A DNA stretch of 64,000 bases from Cytobacillus massiliigabonensis (GTDB lineage Bacteria > Bacillota > Bacilli > Bacillales > Cytobacillaceae). Positions 17,165 through 25,678 of the stretch are shown piece after piece. Position numbers and translations under genes: made by a program. The stretch covers positions 2,203,691 through 2,267,690 of the forward strand of contig NZ_LT904904.1 in the NCBI RefSeq assembly GCF_900199725.1, given 5' to 3'. Every line of letters begins with the position of its first letter. Within the stretch, counting starts at the first letter, position 1. Below the pieces are notes generated by a model. It did not search any database, was not told where the DNA came from, and worked only from the letters and a program-made list of their open reading frames with translations.

Positions 17165-17286
17165 TGATTAAATAATTAGAAGACGTGTATAAAAGCTGTT
17201 CACTCTTTGTGAATAGCTTCTTATATTTGCACTCGAAACAAAGGAATATTACAATCAACATATAAGAAAAAGGGAGGCAGCATACG

Positions 17287-18105
17287 GTGAGTGAAAAGAC
17301 TAATTTACATAGTGATGCGATAGAGATGTTAAAGGAGACGAGTCGGACTTTTTTTATTCCCATTAGTCTTTTAACACCGGGTTTAAAAGAAGCGGTATCC
17401 TCTGCCTACTTATGCATGAGAGCAATTGATGAGATTGAAGATCATACTGAGCTTGAATCAACGACTAAAAGCGATCTGTTGCTAGCTGTAAGCAAAATTT
17501 TGCGAAAGCCTTTTAATGACAATGAGTTAATGGACATCTTTCGACCATATCTTTCAGTCTTGCCAGAAGTCACCATTCGGCTTGGTGATTGGATTAAAGT
17601 GTGCCCGCAAATGATTAAAGAGAAAATCCTCGATGCTACATCTATTATGGCGGAAGGAATGGCAAAATGGGCTAGAAAAGATTGGGATATCAAAGATGAG
17701 AACGATCTAGATGAATATACTTTTTATGTTGCTGGATTAGTAGGTGTCATGCTGACAGATATTTGGAAGTGGTATGATCAGACAGATACGGACAAGGATC
17801 TTGCAATTGCGTTTGGACGCGGATTGCAGTCGGTGAATATACTACGGAATCACACGGAAGATGCAAGCAGAGGAGTAAACTTTTTTCCTGTCGGATGGGA
17901 ATTTGAAGATATGTTAACATATGCGCGCAGGAATCTTGCATTAGCTGATGAATATGTGAAGGATATTAAAACAGATACGATTCTCCATTTTTGCAAAATT
18001 CCATTAGCGCTAGCACATGGTACGCTAGATGCTTTAACAGCTGGAAAGGAAAAAATGAGCAGATCTGAGGTAACCGAGCTAGTAAGCCGGGTAGTTGGAA
18101 AATAA
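17287..18105 (+). CDS. yisP: Squalene/phytoene synthase-like protein, YisP type
   Basis: A 272-residue all-alpha isoprenoid enzyme. The first aspartate-rich motif is DEIED (residues 48-52). The second is NHTED (188-192), where the first Asp of the usual DxxxD is Asn. Size and this layout resemble B. subtilis YisP, which hydrolyses farnesyl diphosphate to farnesol rather than making squalene, with effects on biofilm and membrane microdomains. GTG start behind AAAGGGAGG. No carotenoid or hopanoid genes are adjacent, which supports a stand-alone YisP role over phytoene synthesis. Confidence 0.8.
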   Translation: MSEKTNLHSDAIEMLKETSRTFFIPISLLTPGLKEAVSSAYLCMRAIDEIEDHTELESTTKSDLLLAVSKILRKPFNDNELMDIFRPYLSVLPEVTIRLGDWIKVCPQMIKEKILDATSIMAEGMAKWARKDWDIKDENDLDEYTFYVAGLVGVMLTDIWKWYDQTDTDKDLAIAFGRGLQSVNILRNHTEDASRGVNFFPVGWEFEDMLTYARRNLALADEYVKDIKTDTILHFCKIPLALAHGTLDALTAGKEKMSRSEVTELVSRVVGK

Positions 18106-18106
18106 G

Positions 18107-18156
18107 AAAAGCGCTTGGTCTCCTTTGTCAAAAATACACGGAGCCATGCGCTTTTT
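18107..18156. terminator. Bidirectional terminator between convergent genes
   Basis: AAAAGCGC-TTGG-CTCC pairs with GGAG-CCAT-GCGCTTTTT. It serves the yisP-like gene and the opposing pseudouridine synthase gene. Confidence 0.8.
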
Positions 18157-18162
18157 CTATTT

Positions 18163-18870
18163 TTACCATTCTTTTGGCTGGTAGTTCAGTTCATTAAATA
18201 AGGCAGTGCGTTCTTTTTTGGTTAAATCGCGCCATTGTCCAACAGGCAGGCTGCCTAAATGAATATTCATAATACGTGTTCGCTGCAAACGATACACATC
18301 GTATCCTAATTCAGCGCACATACGGCGAATTTGGCGATTTAGCCCTTGGGTCAATATGATTTGAAAATCATATTTTGATAACTGTCTTACTTCGCAAGGA
18401 AGTGTTTTTGTTCCGAGTATTTTCACACCCTCAGACATTTTCTTCAAGAATTCTGGAGTAATCGGCTTATCTACTGAAACAATATATTCCTTTTCGTGTT
18501 TATTCTCTGAACGAAGTATTTCATTAACGATATCTCCGTCATTAGTTAAAAGAATAAGACCATCAGAGTCCTTATCGAGTCTTCCTATATTAAAAATTCT
18601 TAGTGGATGATTAACTAAGTCAATGATATTTCCTTTAACATTTTTTTCTGTAGTGCTCGTAATTCCAACAGGCTTATTTAAGGCTATATACACATAGTTT
18701 CTTGCCATTCGGATCGGGTGCCCGCTTACGAGAACATCATCACCAGGTTCAACTTGACTGCCAACTTTTGCAACTTTTCCATTGATTGTGACTCTTCCTT
18801 CACTTATTAATTTGTCTGCTCCTCGCCTTGAGGCATAACCAGATTCACTAATATATTTATTAATACGCAT
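18163..18870 (-). CDS. RluF/RsuA-family 23S rRNA pseudouridine synthase
   Basis: A 235-residue protein: an N-terminal S4 RNA-binding domain ([21 protein letters not shown] to about residue 60) and then the catalytic domain with [17 protein letters not shown], whose first Asp is the nucleophile of this family, and [17 protein letters not shown] near the C-terminus. It isomerises a uridine in 23S rRNA; RluF (YjbC) is the closest type by length and motifs. A TTG at 18879 also opens the frame, but AAGGA fits the ATG at 18870. Confidence 0.85.
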   Translation of the reverse strand: MRINKYISESGYASRRGADKLISEGRVTINGKVAKVGSQVEPGDDVLVSGHPIRMARNYVYIALNKPVGITSTTEKNVKGNIIDLVNHPLRIFNIGRLDKDSDGLILLTNDGDIVNEILRSENKHEKEYIVSVDKPITPEFLKKMSEGVKILGTKTLPCEVRQLSKYDFQIILTQGLNRQIRRMCAELGYDVYRLQRTRIMNIHLGSLPVGQWRDLTKKERTALFNELNYQPKEW

Positions 18871-19000
18871 GATTACCAATCCTTAAGAAGTTAATTTTTT
18901 TCAAGAATACCATGAGAAATTTGATCATTTCAAGATTTAATAGCAAATTAATCAGAAGGATTCAAGTGTATCATGTCCAGAAAAGTTATGAAAGCAGTTT

Positions 19001-19840
19001 CTACAATCCTTTAACCCTAAGAGGTGTTGGCTGGCTATTCAAATCTGCATTTGCTTTTTTCTTTTGATTCACTAAATGGAGGGCTAATCCGGTAAAGATA
19101 AACCCGCCAATAAAGTTACCGATTGTAACCGGAATTTGATTCCACAGCCACCAGTCTCCTAGTGAGAGGTCTGCGCCCATGAGGATCGCTGTTGGAATGA
19201 CAAACATGTTAACAACGGCGTGTTCAAAACCATGGGCAAAAAATAAAAAGACAGGAAGCCACATTGCAGCAATTTTTCCAATCGTAGAGCTAGAAACGAA
19301 TGCCATGAATGCTCCTAATGTCACCATCCAATTACATAATACAGCCTTGGTCAAGGCAACGATTATTCCTTCTCCGCCGAGGTTTTTATAAGTTAGTGTT
19401 TTTGCCTCTGCCACGCTAATAATCTTGTCAATCATTGGTCCATCTGTTACATGCCCAAGCTTCGTTGCAGATATATAAAATAAAAGACCATACAAAAGGC
19501 TGCCTAAAAGGTTTCCGGTAAAAGCCCAAAAGAAGTTATAGCCAATGTTTGTAATGTTCGTTTGCCTTCTTAATCTAGCAAGCGGGAGCATGGCAAAGTT
19601 TCCTGTCACCAGTTCTAACCCCAATAATAAAATAAGTACAAAACCAACTGGAAAAACAAGTGCTCCTACAATACTTAAATTTGTCTCTATTGCAGCTGTA
19701 TATGCAAGTGTAGTGGCAAAGCCTAAAAAGGCACCGGATAGAATCCCTTTAATTAAAATGTCTCTAATGCCCAGTTTAGATTTATAAGCACCTGCCTGTG
19801 CAACATCCTCTACTAGCTGTGCTGGTTTAATGTAATCCAA
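19001..19840 (-). CDS. Formate/nitrite transporter (FNT) family channel
   Basis: About 280 residues with six membrane spans in the FNT pattern: GILSGAFLGFATTLAYTAAIE in span 1, ELVTGNFAMLPLA at the first pore loop, CNWMVTLGAFMAF after span 4 and GFEHAVVNMFVIPTAI at the second re-entrant loop, which includes the central His. It passes formate, nitrite or a related small anion. The ATG at 19846 lies only one base after GGAGG. The TTG two codons later (19840) has ideal spacing and is the probable start. Single gene, divergent from the methyltransferase gene. Confidence 0.83.
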   Translation of the reverse strand: MDYIKPAQLVEDVAQAGAYKSKLGIRDILIKGILSGAFLGFATTLAYTAAIETNLSIVGALVFPVGFVLILLLGLELVTGNFAMLPLARLRRQTNITNIGYNFFWAFTGNLLGSLLYGLLFYISATKLGHVTDGPMIDKIISVAEAKTLTYKNLGGEGIIVALTKAVLCNWMVTLGAFMAFVSSSTIGKIAAMWLPVFLFFAHGFEHAVVNMFVIPTAILMGADLSLGDWWLWNQIPVTIGNFIGGFIFTGLALHLVNQKKKANADLNSQPTPLRVKGL

Positions 19841-20074
19841 GCTCATTCCTCCAATATCATAAAAATTAATAAGGCTTTATTTATTGTAATGAGGAGGAAT
19901 TCAGTATATCAAGATTTATTTACAAAAAATTACATTTAATATTTTATATAGTGATAACCTTATGTACAGTAGTAATTGTGATATATATGGAGTAGTTTTG
20001 ATTGCTTTTCTACCACAATACAGATATGGTTTGATAGGAGATAGAATTTAGTAGTTAAAAAGGATGGTAATTAA

Positions 20075-21028
20075 TTGTTTATAAAAAGAGAAGGAACCGA
20101 ATTTATCTATACATTTGCATGCCAAAAGGAAGAACAATCGCTATCTCTTTTGGAAATGCGCTCCCTTTTTGGAGAACAGACTGAATCAAATATTTTAAAA
20201 AGTACGTCAGAAATCGATCCAAGCCGCAGTCCGTTTATTAAAGAGCGGATTGAAGTGATCTATGAAGGAGACAGCTTGCAGGAAATAGTAGAACAAGCTG
20301 GAAATATCAATATGGGGGAGTCAACCTTCAAAGTTATCTTTATAAAAATAAATGATTTAGAAGCCAGTGAAAAAATTGAATATGAAGAGCAGCGTTTGAT
20401 CGAACGAGAAATTGGCTGGGAAATCAAGGGTGAAGCAGATGTTCGACATCCCGATCATTTGTTTGGAATCGTAACTATGGGTGGCAGATGGTACTTTGGA
20501 AACTTAAAGAAAAATGAAGCGCTTTGGCTGCAGCACATGAAGAAGCCACAAACTTTTTCTACTGCTTTAAGTACCCGGGTTGCAAGAGCAGTGGCGAATA
20601 TTGCCGTACCTAAACCTGATGGAGTGAAAGCCATAGATCCTTGCTGTGGAATTGGAACGGTTTTAGTAGAGGCCCTTTCCATGGGCATTGATATCGTAGG
20701 ACGTGATATTAATCCGCTTGTTACATCAGGATCAAGGGAGAATATTGCTTTTTTTGGCTATGAAGGGGAAGTCGGGCTTGGTCCCATATCAGATGTAACT
20801 GAACAATACGATGTTGCCATTATTGATTTGCCCTACAATTTGTATACCCATGCAACACGAGAAGAACAGTTTAATATTCTGAACCATGCACGCCGCATTG
20901 CCAGGAAGTCGGTAATTATTACGATTGAGACAATTGATGATATGATCATGGAAGCAGGATATGATATAAAAGACCGCTGTGTAGCGAGTAAAGGGAAATT
21001 TTCTAGGCAAGTTCTGGTTTGTGAGTAA
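20075..21028 (+). CDS. TRM-G10/Trm11-type RNA methyltransferase
   Basis: A 317-residue protein. The N-terminal half is a divergent THUMP-like region; the C-terminal half is a class I SAM methyltransferase with DPCCGIGTVLVEAL (SAM-binding motif I, about 189-202) and DLPYN (motif IV, the NPPY-equivalent of N2-guanine methylases). It most likely modifies tRNA or rRNA. TTG start behind AAAGGATGG with 7-8 bases between. The true target is not determinable here. Confidence 0.78.
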   Translation: MFIKREGTEFIYTFACQKEEQSLSLLEMRSLFGEQTESNILKSTSEIDPSRSPFIKERIEVIYEGDSLQEIVEQAGNINMGESTFKVIFIKINDLEASEKIEYEEQRLIEREIGWEIKGEADVRHPDHLFGIVTMGGRWYFGNLKKNEALWLQHMKKPQTFSTALSTRVARAVANIAVPKPDGVKAIDPCCGIGTVLVEALSMGIDIVGRDINPLVTSGSRENIAFFGYEGEVGLGPISDVTEQYDVAIIDLPYNLYTHATREEQFNILNHARRIARKSVIITIETIDDMIMEAGYDIKDRCVASKGKFSRQVLVCE

Positions 21029-21103
21029 TAGAGTACTAGATGGCTTAACCGGGAAGAAACGTATGTTATCAAACGTGCTCGTTACAGCAGAAAAAGTCAA
21101 AGA

Positions 21104-21132
21104 CGGTCACATGCACACTTTGCATGTGACCG
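21104..21132. repeat. Perfect 12-bp inverted repeat
   Basis: CGGTCACATGCA and its exact complement are separated by CACTT, 76 bases past the methyltransferase stop. There is no T-run directly after it. It may be an mRNA 3' hairpin or a protein-binding palindrome. Confidence 0.6.
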
Positions 21133-21235
21133 CAAATATTATAAAAAAGTTTTGAACAAGAATCAGGTGGTATGCATGGAGTGTGAATGCGTTAGTCAGT
21201 TGAAACAATCGAATGAAAGCGTTTCTGTCCACTTG

Positions 21236-21415
21236 TCAAACACTTTTCCCCTTCATAACCTTATATGGAGCACCGAATAATTTTTCATCTCCGTTGCAGA
21301 TAACGTTGATCTTGCTTCTAAATATTTCATAACCTCTACTTCTATTGATCCGCAGCGTCTTTTTTAAATCTTGTCCCACATCCAATTTTTTTAACTTAAT
21401 TTTAAGTATATTCAT
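21236..21415 (-). CDS. Possible small protein of 59 residues
   Basis: An open frame from the ATG at 21415 to TGA at 21236 encodes a basic 59-residue peptide (begins MNILKIKLKKLDVGQDLKK) with protein-like composition and no rare-codon bias. It lies downstream of, and on the same strand as, the gene at 21462-21686, beyond that gene's terminator. No convincing ribosome binding site precedes the ATG, so it may be a decayed fragment. I do not recognise it. Confidence 0.3.
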   Translation of the reverse strand: MNILKIKLKKLDVGQDLKKTLRINRSRGYEIFRSKINVICNGDEKLFGAPYKVMKGKSV

Positions 21416-21431
21416 CCATGTTTACAAGAAC

Positions 21432-21461
21432 AAAAAAACATCCTCAGTAGAAGGATGCTTT
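21432..21461 (-). terminator. Intrinsic terminator, minus strand
   Basis: Read on the minus strand, AGCATCCT and AGGATGTT flank a 7-base loop and end in TTTTTTTG, directly after the stop of the 74-residue protein gene. Confidence 0.8.
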
Positions 21462-21686
21462 TCACGATGTTTTCTTCTCTATATCACTGATTTGTATGAG
21501 TGAGCCTTTTTTAATCCAATATTGAAAGCTATCTATTGGAAAGACTCCTCTGCAATCAGGATCGTTCATTTGGATAATGACACTTGATGGAGTAACGTCC
21601 AGAACCTTTAATGAATGAGAATTGCTAATGTTAGGAGTGAAGCAGCTTTTCATTTCGAACTCCATATTATTTGTTAGATCTAACAC
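21462..21686 (-). CDS. Small uncharacterised protein, 74 residues
   Basis: A 74-residue protein beginning MLDLTNNMEFEMKSCF, with no membrane segment or recognisable motif. It looks like a small beta-rich domain (VLDVTPSSVIIQMND). A textbook AAGGAGGTG precedes the GTG start and a terminator follows, so it is probably expressed. Function unknown. Confidence 0.6.
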   Translation of the reverse strand: MLDLTNNMEFEMKSCFTPNISNSHSLKVLDVTPSSVIIQMNDPDCRGVFPIDSFQYWIKKGSLIQISDIEKKTS

Positions 21687-21707
21687 TTAAACACCTCCTT
21701 ATATTAA

Positions 21708-21886
21708 ATGCGGAAGCGCCTTCGGAACAATCAAAAGGCAGATTGTTCCTGCGTGGATTACTCAAAGGGGCTTTCCTTAGTGTTCAGCCCCGACAATCAT
21801 AAGTCAATCCTCTCGAAAAGGTGTTCTTTACCTTTCTGGCAGGATTGACTTATGATCTCGAGGGGCTAGGCGCTGGAGCCAGATAT
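21708..21886. repeat. Palindromic Bacillus-type intergenic repeat element
   Basis: The stretch starts GCGGAAGCGCCTT and ends AGGCGCTGGAGCC. Nested inverted repeats lie inside: ATAAGTCAATCCT / AGGATTGACTTAT around a short centre, and GGGGC / GCCCC arms outside it. The ends and nested hairpins resemble dispersed non-coding repeats that I know from Bacillus-group intergenic regions. It contains no gene and probably folds into a long cruciform or RNA stem. Confidence 0.65.
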
Positions 21887-21939
21887 TACTAAATAATCCC
21901 AGACCTAGTATACCCGTATTTTATTCTTATATCCATCCA

Positions 21940-23967
21940 TTAGCTATTGCCTTTAATCCATTCCAACAATTCTTCAGGAATCATTGGTTTAGCAAAATAA
22001 TAGCCTTGCAGCAAAAGCAGGGATTCTGAAGAGGATAAAAAATCTACTTGATTTTTAGTTTCTACCCCCTCGATAACGACATTTAAATTTAGTGAATGGC
22101 CAAGTGCGATAATCGCTTCTAAGATGGCTGAATCTTTTTCAGATTGAGGCACTTCATCCACAAAGGATTTATCTATCTTTAAGGTTGAAATAGGCATTTG
22201 TCTTAAATTAGAGAGCGAGGAAATGCCAGTACCGAAATCATCGAGTGCAACAGAAAAACCAGCTTCTCTAAAGGTATTTATTGCTCTCATAGAAGATTCT
22301 GCTGATTCCATGACGCTCGTTTCTGTTATTTCTAGCTCCAAATGACTAGGATTAACACTGTATTTATTTAATGCTTTTTTTAATGTTTTTAATAGTCTCG
22401 GAGAAGTAACATACTCTCCAGGAATATTAATCGCTATTTGGTAAAGTGGTAATTTCTGCTCCTCCCAAATTTTAATTTGATGACAAACTTTAAAAATGAC
22501 CCAGTTTGTCACGTCACTTATCCGGTGGCTTTGTTCTAAAATTGGAATAAAAACGCTTGGGGAGAGAAAACCATGTTCAGGATGATTCCATCTGATTAGC
22601 GCTTCCAGTCCAACAATTTTTTGTGTGCCAGCATTAACTTTTGGCTGATAAACTAGAAAGAGATCATCATTTTTCATTGCTTGATCAATACTATTTAAGA
22701 TCTCTTGTTCGAACGAATATGTATGAATAAGAGGATCGAAACGGATTACCTCATTCTGATATTGAATGCTCGGGCTGGACAATACTGCAAGAATGTCAGA
22801 ATACAGCCTTTTGGGGCTTTGCTGATCATCTATAGTTGAAATAGCACAGACACCTTGTAATAGAATTTTCTTTTCCTGGATCAAAATCGGTTGGACCCAT
22901 TTTGCAGAGATGATTTTCATGGCCTGCTGAAGCTCGATGAGTCGGTCATTTCCCTGTAAAAGCAGTGCCAATCGATTTCCGTCGATTCGATAAAGGTCGC
23001 TTAATGGAAGGTTTAATTGACGCAACACATTTGCAGCATATTGAATCACTTCGTCACCAAAATGATAGCCATGATCATTATTCACTTTTTCAAGATTATG
23101 GAGATTCCACACGGCTATACTTCGATAGGAACCATCGTCGTTTAAAGCCTTCTCAAAACTTCGTCTGTTTGGCAGTTTAGTTAAGATATCAATATGACTT
23201 ACCCGGTAATCTACATAGCGATCAACTAAGCTTGATAATTGCAAAAGAGCTAATAATAAGGTAATGCCGATTGTGACCCCTGTAATTAATAAAGTCATAT
23301 TCATATGAAGCTCTGCTGTCATCGCTTGATGCCGGGGCAGATAAAAGGTCGTCCCGGCCATACCGATATAATGCATGCTTGGAACAGCAAGTCCCATCAT
23401 GATCGATGTTATCGCTTTTATATAATTGTTTTTCGCGTATTTTTGCTGACGGGAAAATATATAAATAGCAATAAATGACACGATGATAGCAATAATAATT
23501 GAAGTAGCAAACATCCATGGATTATATACATAATAGGCTTCCATTACCATAGATGCCATTCCGGTATAGTGCATGGTGGCAATGCCAATTCCCATGAAAA
23601 TTCCTGATAATAAGTAAGATGCAAATGATCGTTTTTTTTGATTTACGATGTAAAAAGCCAAAAAAGAAGCAATAATAGAAGGGATAATGGATAAGCATGT
23701 AAGCAGATAATCATAATGCATCTTAAAAGGGAGTGAAAGTGCACTCATACCTACAAAGTGCATGGACCATATGCCAAACCCCATCGCAATGGATGCTAAT
23801 ATTAGCCAAATATTCCGGTGGAAAAAGCTGTTTTTTTGGATTCGTTCATTCATTGAAATGGCTGTAAATGATGCAAGACTTGCGATGATGATAGATAAGA
23901 TAACAATTGGAAGTGAGTATTCCCCGCTGACCTCAATGCCGTTATCGATGGGAGGTGGTGAAAACAC
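21940..23967 (-). CDS. MHYT-GGDEF(degenerate)-EAL membrane phosphodiesterase
   Basis: A 675-residue protein. The N-terminal MHYT sensor has about seven spans and three repeats of the motif (WSMHFVGM, TMHYTGM, SMHYIGM), proposed to bind copper and sense O2, CO or NO. The GGDEF domain (about 260-415) is degenerate: DGNRL replaces the catalytic motif. The EAL domain (about 425-670) keeps EALIRW, EITETS, LDDFGTGISSL, KIDKSF and IEGVE. It should hydrolyse c-di-GMP in response to a membrane signal. GTG start behind AGAGGG. It lies next to flavohaemoglobin on the same strand, but with a terminator between them. Confidence 0.88.
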   Translation of the reverse strand: MFSPPPIDNGIEVSGEYSLPIVILSIIIASLASFTAISMNERIQKNSFFHRNIWLILASIAMGFGIWSMHFVGMSALSLPFKMHYDYLLTCLSIIPSIIASFLAFYIVNQKKRSFASYLLSGIFMGIGIATMHYTGMASMVMEAYYVYNPWMFATSIIIAIIVSFIAIYIFSRQQKYAKNNYIKAITSIMMGLAVPSMHYIGMAGTTFYLPRHQAMTAELHMNMTLLITGVTIGITLLLALLQLSSLVDRYVDYRVSHIDILTKLPNRRSFEKALNDDGSYRSIAVWNLHNLEKVNNDHGYHFGDEVIQYAANVLRQLNLPLSDLYRIDGNRLALLLQGNDRLIELQQAMKIISAKWVQPILIQEKKILLQGVCAISTIDDQQSPKRLYSDILAVLSSPSIQYQNEVIRFDPLIHTYSFEQEILNSIDQAMKNDDLFLVYQPKVNAGTQKIVGLEALIRWNHPEHGFLSPSVFIPILEQSHRISDVTNWVIFKVCHQIKIWEEQKLPLYQIAINIPGEYVTSPRLLKTLKKALNKYSVNPSHLELEITETSVMESAESSMRAINTFREAGFSVALDDFGTGISSLSNLRQMPISTLKIDKSFVDEVPQSEKDSAILEAIIALGHSLNLNVVIEGVETKNQVDFLSSSESLLLLQGYYFAKPMIPEELLEWIKGNS

Positions 23968-24102
23968 GATAAACCCTCTTTCTAAAACTATGTAATATGG
24001 AAAATATGACTATTAGACTACTCATGATTTTAGAAGGATAACACTATAAGGTCAATAGAAATACTATTAATCATTATTTTCAAATTATTTGTGAGACACA
24101 AA

Positions 24103-24128
24103 TAGAAAAAGCAGGCAATTCGCCTGCT
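24103..24128 (-). terminator. Intrinsic terminator of the flavohaemoglobin gene
   Basis: On the minus strand, AGCAGGC and GCCTGCT form a 7-bp stem around GAATT, followed by TTTTTCT. Confidence 0.8.
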
Positions 24129-24159
24129 AGGAAAATATGGAACATTCCACTGCTTTTAA

Positions 24160-25437
24160 CTACCCTAAGTTCCCAAAGGAACCAAAGAACTCATAATGAA
24201 TTCTGTCAGCGGGTACTCCCCACTGTCTTAATGAGCGGTTGACTATACGCATAAAAGCCTCTGGTCCACAGAAATAGTATTCGGCTTCATTTGTTGGAAG
24301 AATTTCCTGCAGCCATTCAAGTGTTACATAGCCTTCTTTAGCAATCGTTCCTGACTTCAGGTCTTCTTCTGATGGATGATCATAAACAAAATAAGATTTT
24401 ACTTGCTTATTTTCTTTTGCTAGCGCTTGTACATGCTCTTTGAATGCATGTACTCGACTGTTCCTGGCTGCGTGAATAAAGTATACCTCTTTATCCGGCT
24501 GTTCATTTATTAAAGTATTTAACATGGAGATCGTAGGGGTGATTCCCACACCGCCACTTAATAAAACAACTGGTAAAGGGCTTTCAGTGTTTAAATAAAA
24601 ATCTCCTGCGGGTGCTGTGATCGGTAAAATATCGCCTGCATTCAATTGGTGATGGAGGAAGGAGGAGACAATCCCAGCTGGAATATCATTTTCTTTCTTA
24701 TCTTCTCGCTTTACACTAATGCGGTAATAATCTGTCCCTGTCCGATCTGACAAGCTATATTGCCGTAAATGGGTATTGATTTCACCGGGAATTTCAGCCT
24801 TGATTGTGATATATTGTCCAGGAATAAAGTTCGCGATCTTTTGTCCATCCTTTGGCTTTAAATAAAAGGAGGTGATGATTTCGCTTTCTTCTACTTTTTT
24901 ATCAATGACAAAATCCCTGAAACCGCCCCATCCTCCAGGCTGTGCCTCAGTTGTTTGATACATTTTATTTTCCATGCGAATAAAGACATCTGAAATGATT
25001 TCATAGGCATCTGCCCATGCATCGAGTACTTCTTCTGTTGCTCCTTCGCCTAATATTTCTTTAATCGCACCAAGGAGGTTCTCGCCAACAATCGGGTAGT
25101 GTTCAGGCTTAATTTGCAAACTCCGATGCTTTTCTCCAATTCTCTCAAGTGCCGGCATGATTTTGCTCATATCTTCAATATTGGCAGCCGCCGCATAAAC
25201 TGCATCTGCTAGTGCCTTTGGCTGATGCCCAGTTTTTTGATGTGTCTGATTAAAAATATTAAGCAATTCAGGATGACTTTTGAACATACGCTGATAAAAG
25301 TGTTTCGTAATTGTCTCTCCATGTTCTTTAAGAATTGGCAAGGTAGATTTCACAATTTCTAGTTTTTTCGGATCTAATTGCTTAACAATTTTTAATACTT
25401 CTCTCCACTCATTTTTTTCCTTTAATAAATTGGTCAT
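24160..25437 (-). CDS. hmp: Flavohaemoglobin, nitric oxide dioxygenase
   Basis: A 425-residue protein in three parts. A globin domain (about 20-160) has the proximal His region KPEHYPIVGENLL. An FAD domain (about 170-280) contains RQYSLS. An NAD domain (about 285-425) has LLSGGVGITP and YFCGPEAFM. Hmp turns NO plus O2 into nitrate using NAD(P)H. The N-terminus is about 20 residues longer than usual before KLEIVKSTLPIL. GTG at 25443 is too close to GGAGG; the ATG at 25437 fits. A TGTAT-N4-ATACA sequence upstream (25556-25569) could be an NO-responsive regulatory site. Confidence 0.93.
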   Translation of the reverse strand: MTNLLKEKNEWREVLKIVKQLDPKKLEIVKSTLPILKEHGETITKHFYQRMFKSHPELLNIFNQTHQKTGHQPKALADAVYAAAANIEDMSKIMPALERIGEKHRSLQIKPEHYPIVGENLLGAIKEILGEGATEEVLDAWADAYEIISDVFIRMENKMYQTTEAQPGGWGGFRDFVIDKKVEESEIITSFYLKPKDGQKIANFIPGQYITIKAEIPGEINTHLRQYSLSDRTGTDYYRISVKREDKKENDIPAGIVSSFLHHQLNAGDILPITAPAGDFYLNTESPLPVVLLSGGVGITPTISMLNTLINEQPDKEVYFIHAARNSRVHAFKEHVQALAKENKQVKSYFVYDHPSEEDLKSGTIAKEGYVTLEWLQEILPTNEAEYYFCGPEAFMRIVNRSLRQWGVPADRIHYEFFGSFGNLG

Positions 25438-25678
25438 TTGCACATCCTCCCAAAATTTTTAACCCTTGTTATTTTAACCACCAGCAAATGAAGCATCCGA
25501 TTGTTTTATTGGGAAATTATTGAAGTGTTAAGGGAAAGAAAAATTAAAATGTATGTGTATTTTTATACAAATATTTCGAATGGTATAGTATCATGTACCT
25601 ATAAGGGCTAGAGAACAATAATTAATAGGAAATTGGTCATTTAAATATATATTTATAGGGAAAACTGGAGAAAGTATC

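Noticed and set aside
17287..18105. Carotenoid phytoene synthase (CrtB/CrtM)
   Set aside because: The second aspartate-rich motif is altered and no desaturase or other carotenoid gene is adjacent.
21213..21228. TGAAAGCGTTTCTG as a cre site
   Set aside because: It fails at the last conserved positions and lies at the 3' side of a doubtful small frame rather than in a promoter region.
25556..25569. TGTAT-N4-ATACA as a proven NsrR or ResD site for hmp
   Set aside because: The arms are only five bases and AT-rich; it is mentioned as a possibility under hmp but not called as a feature.
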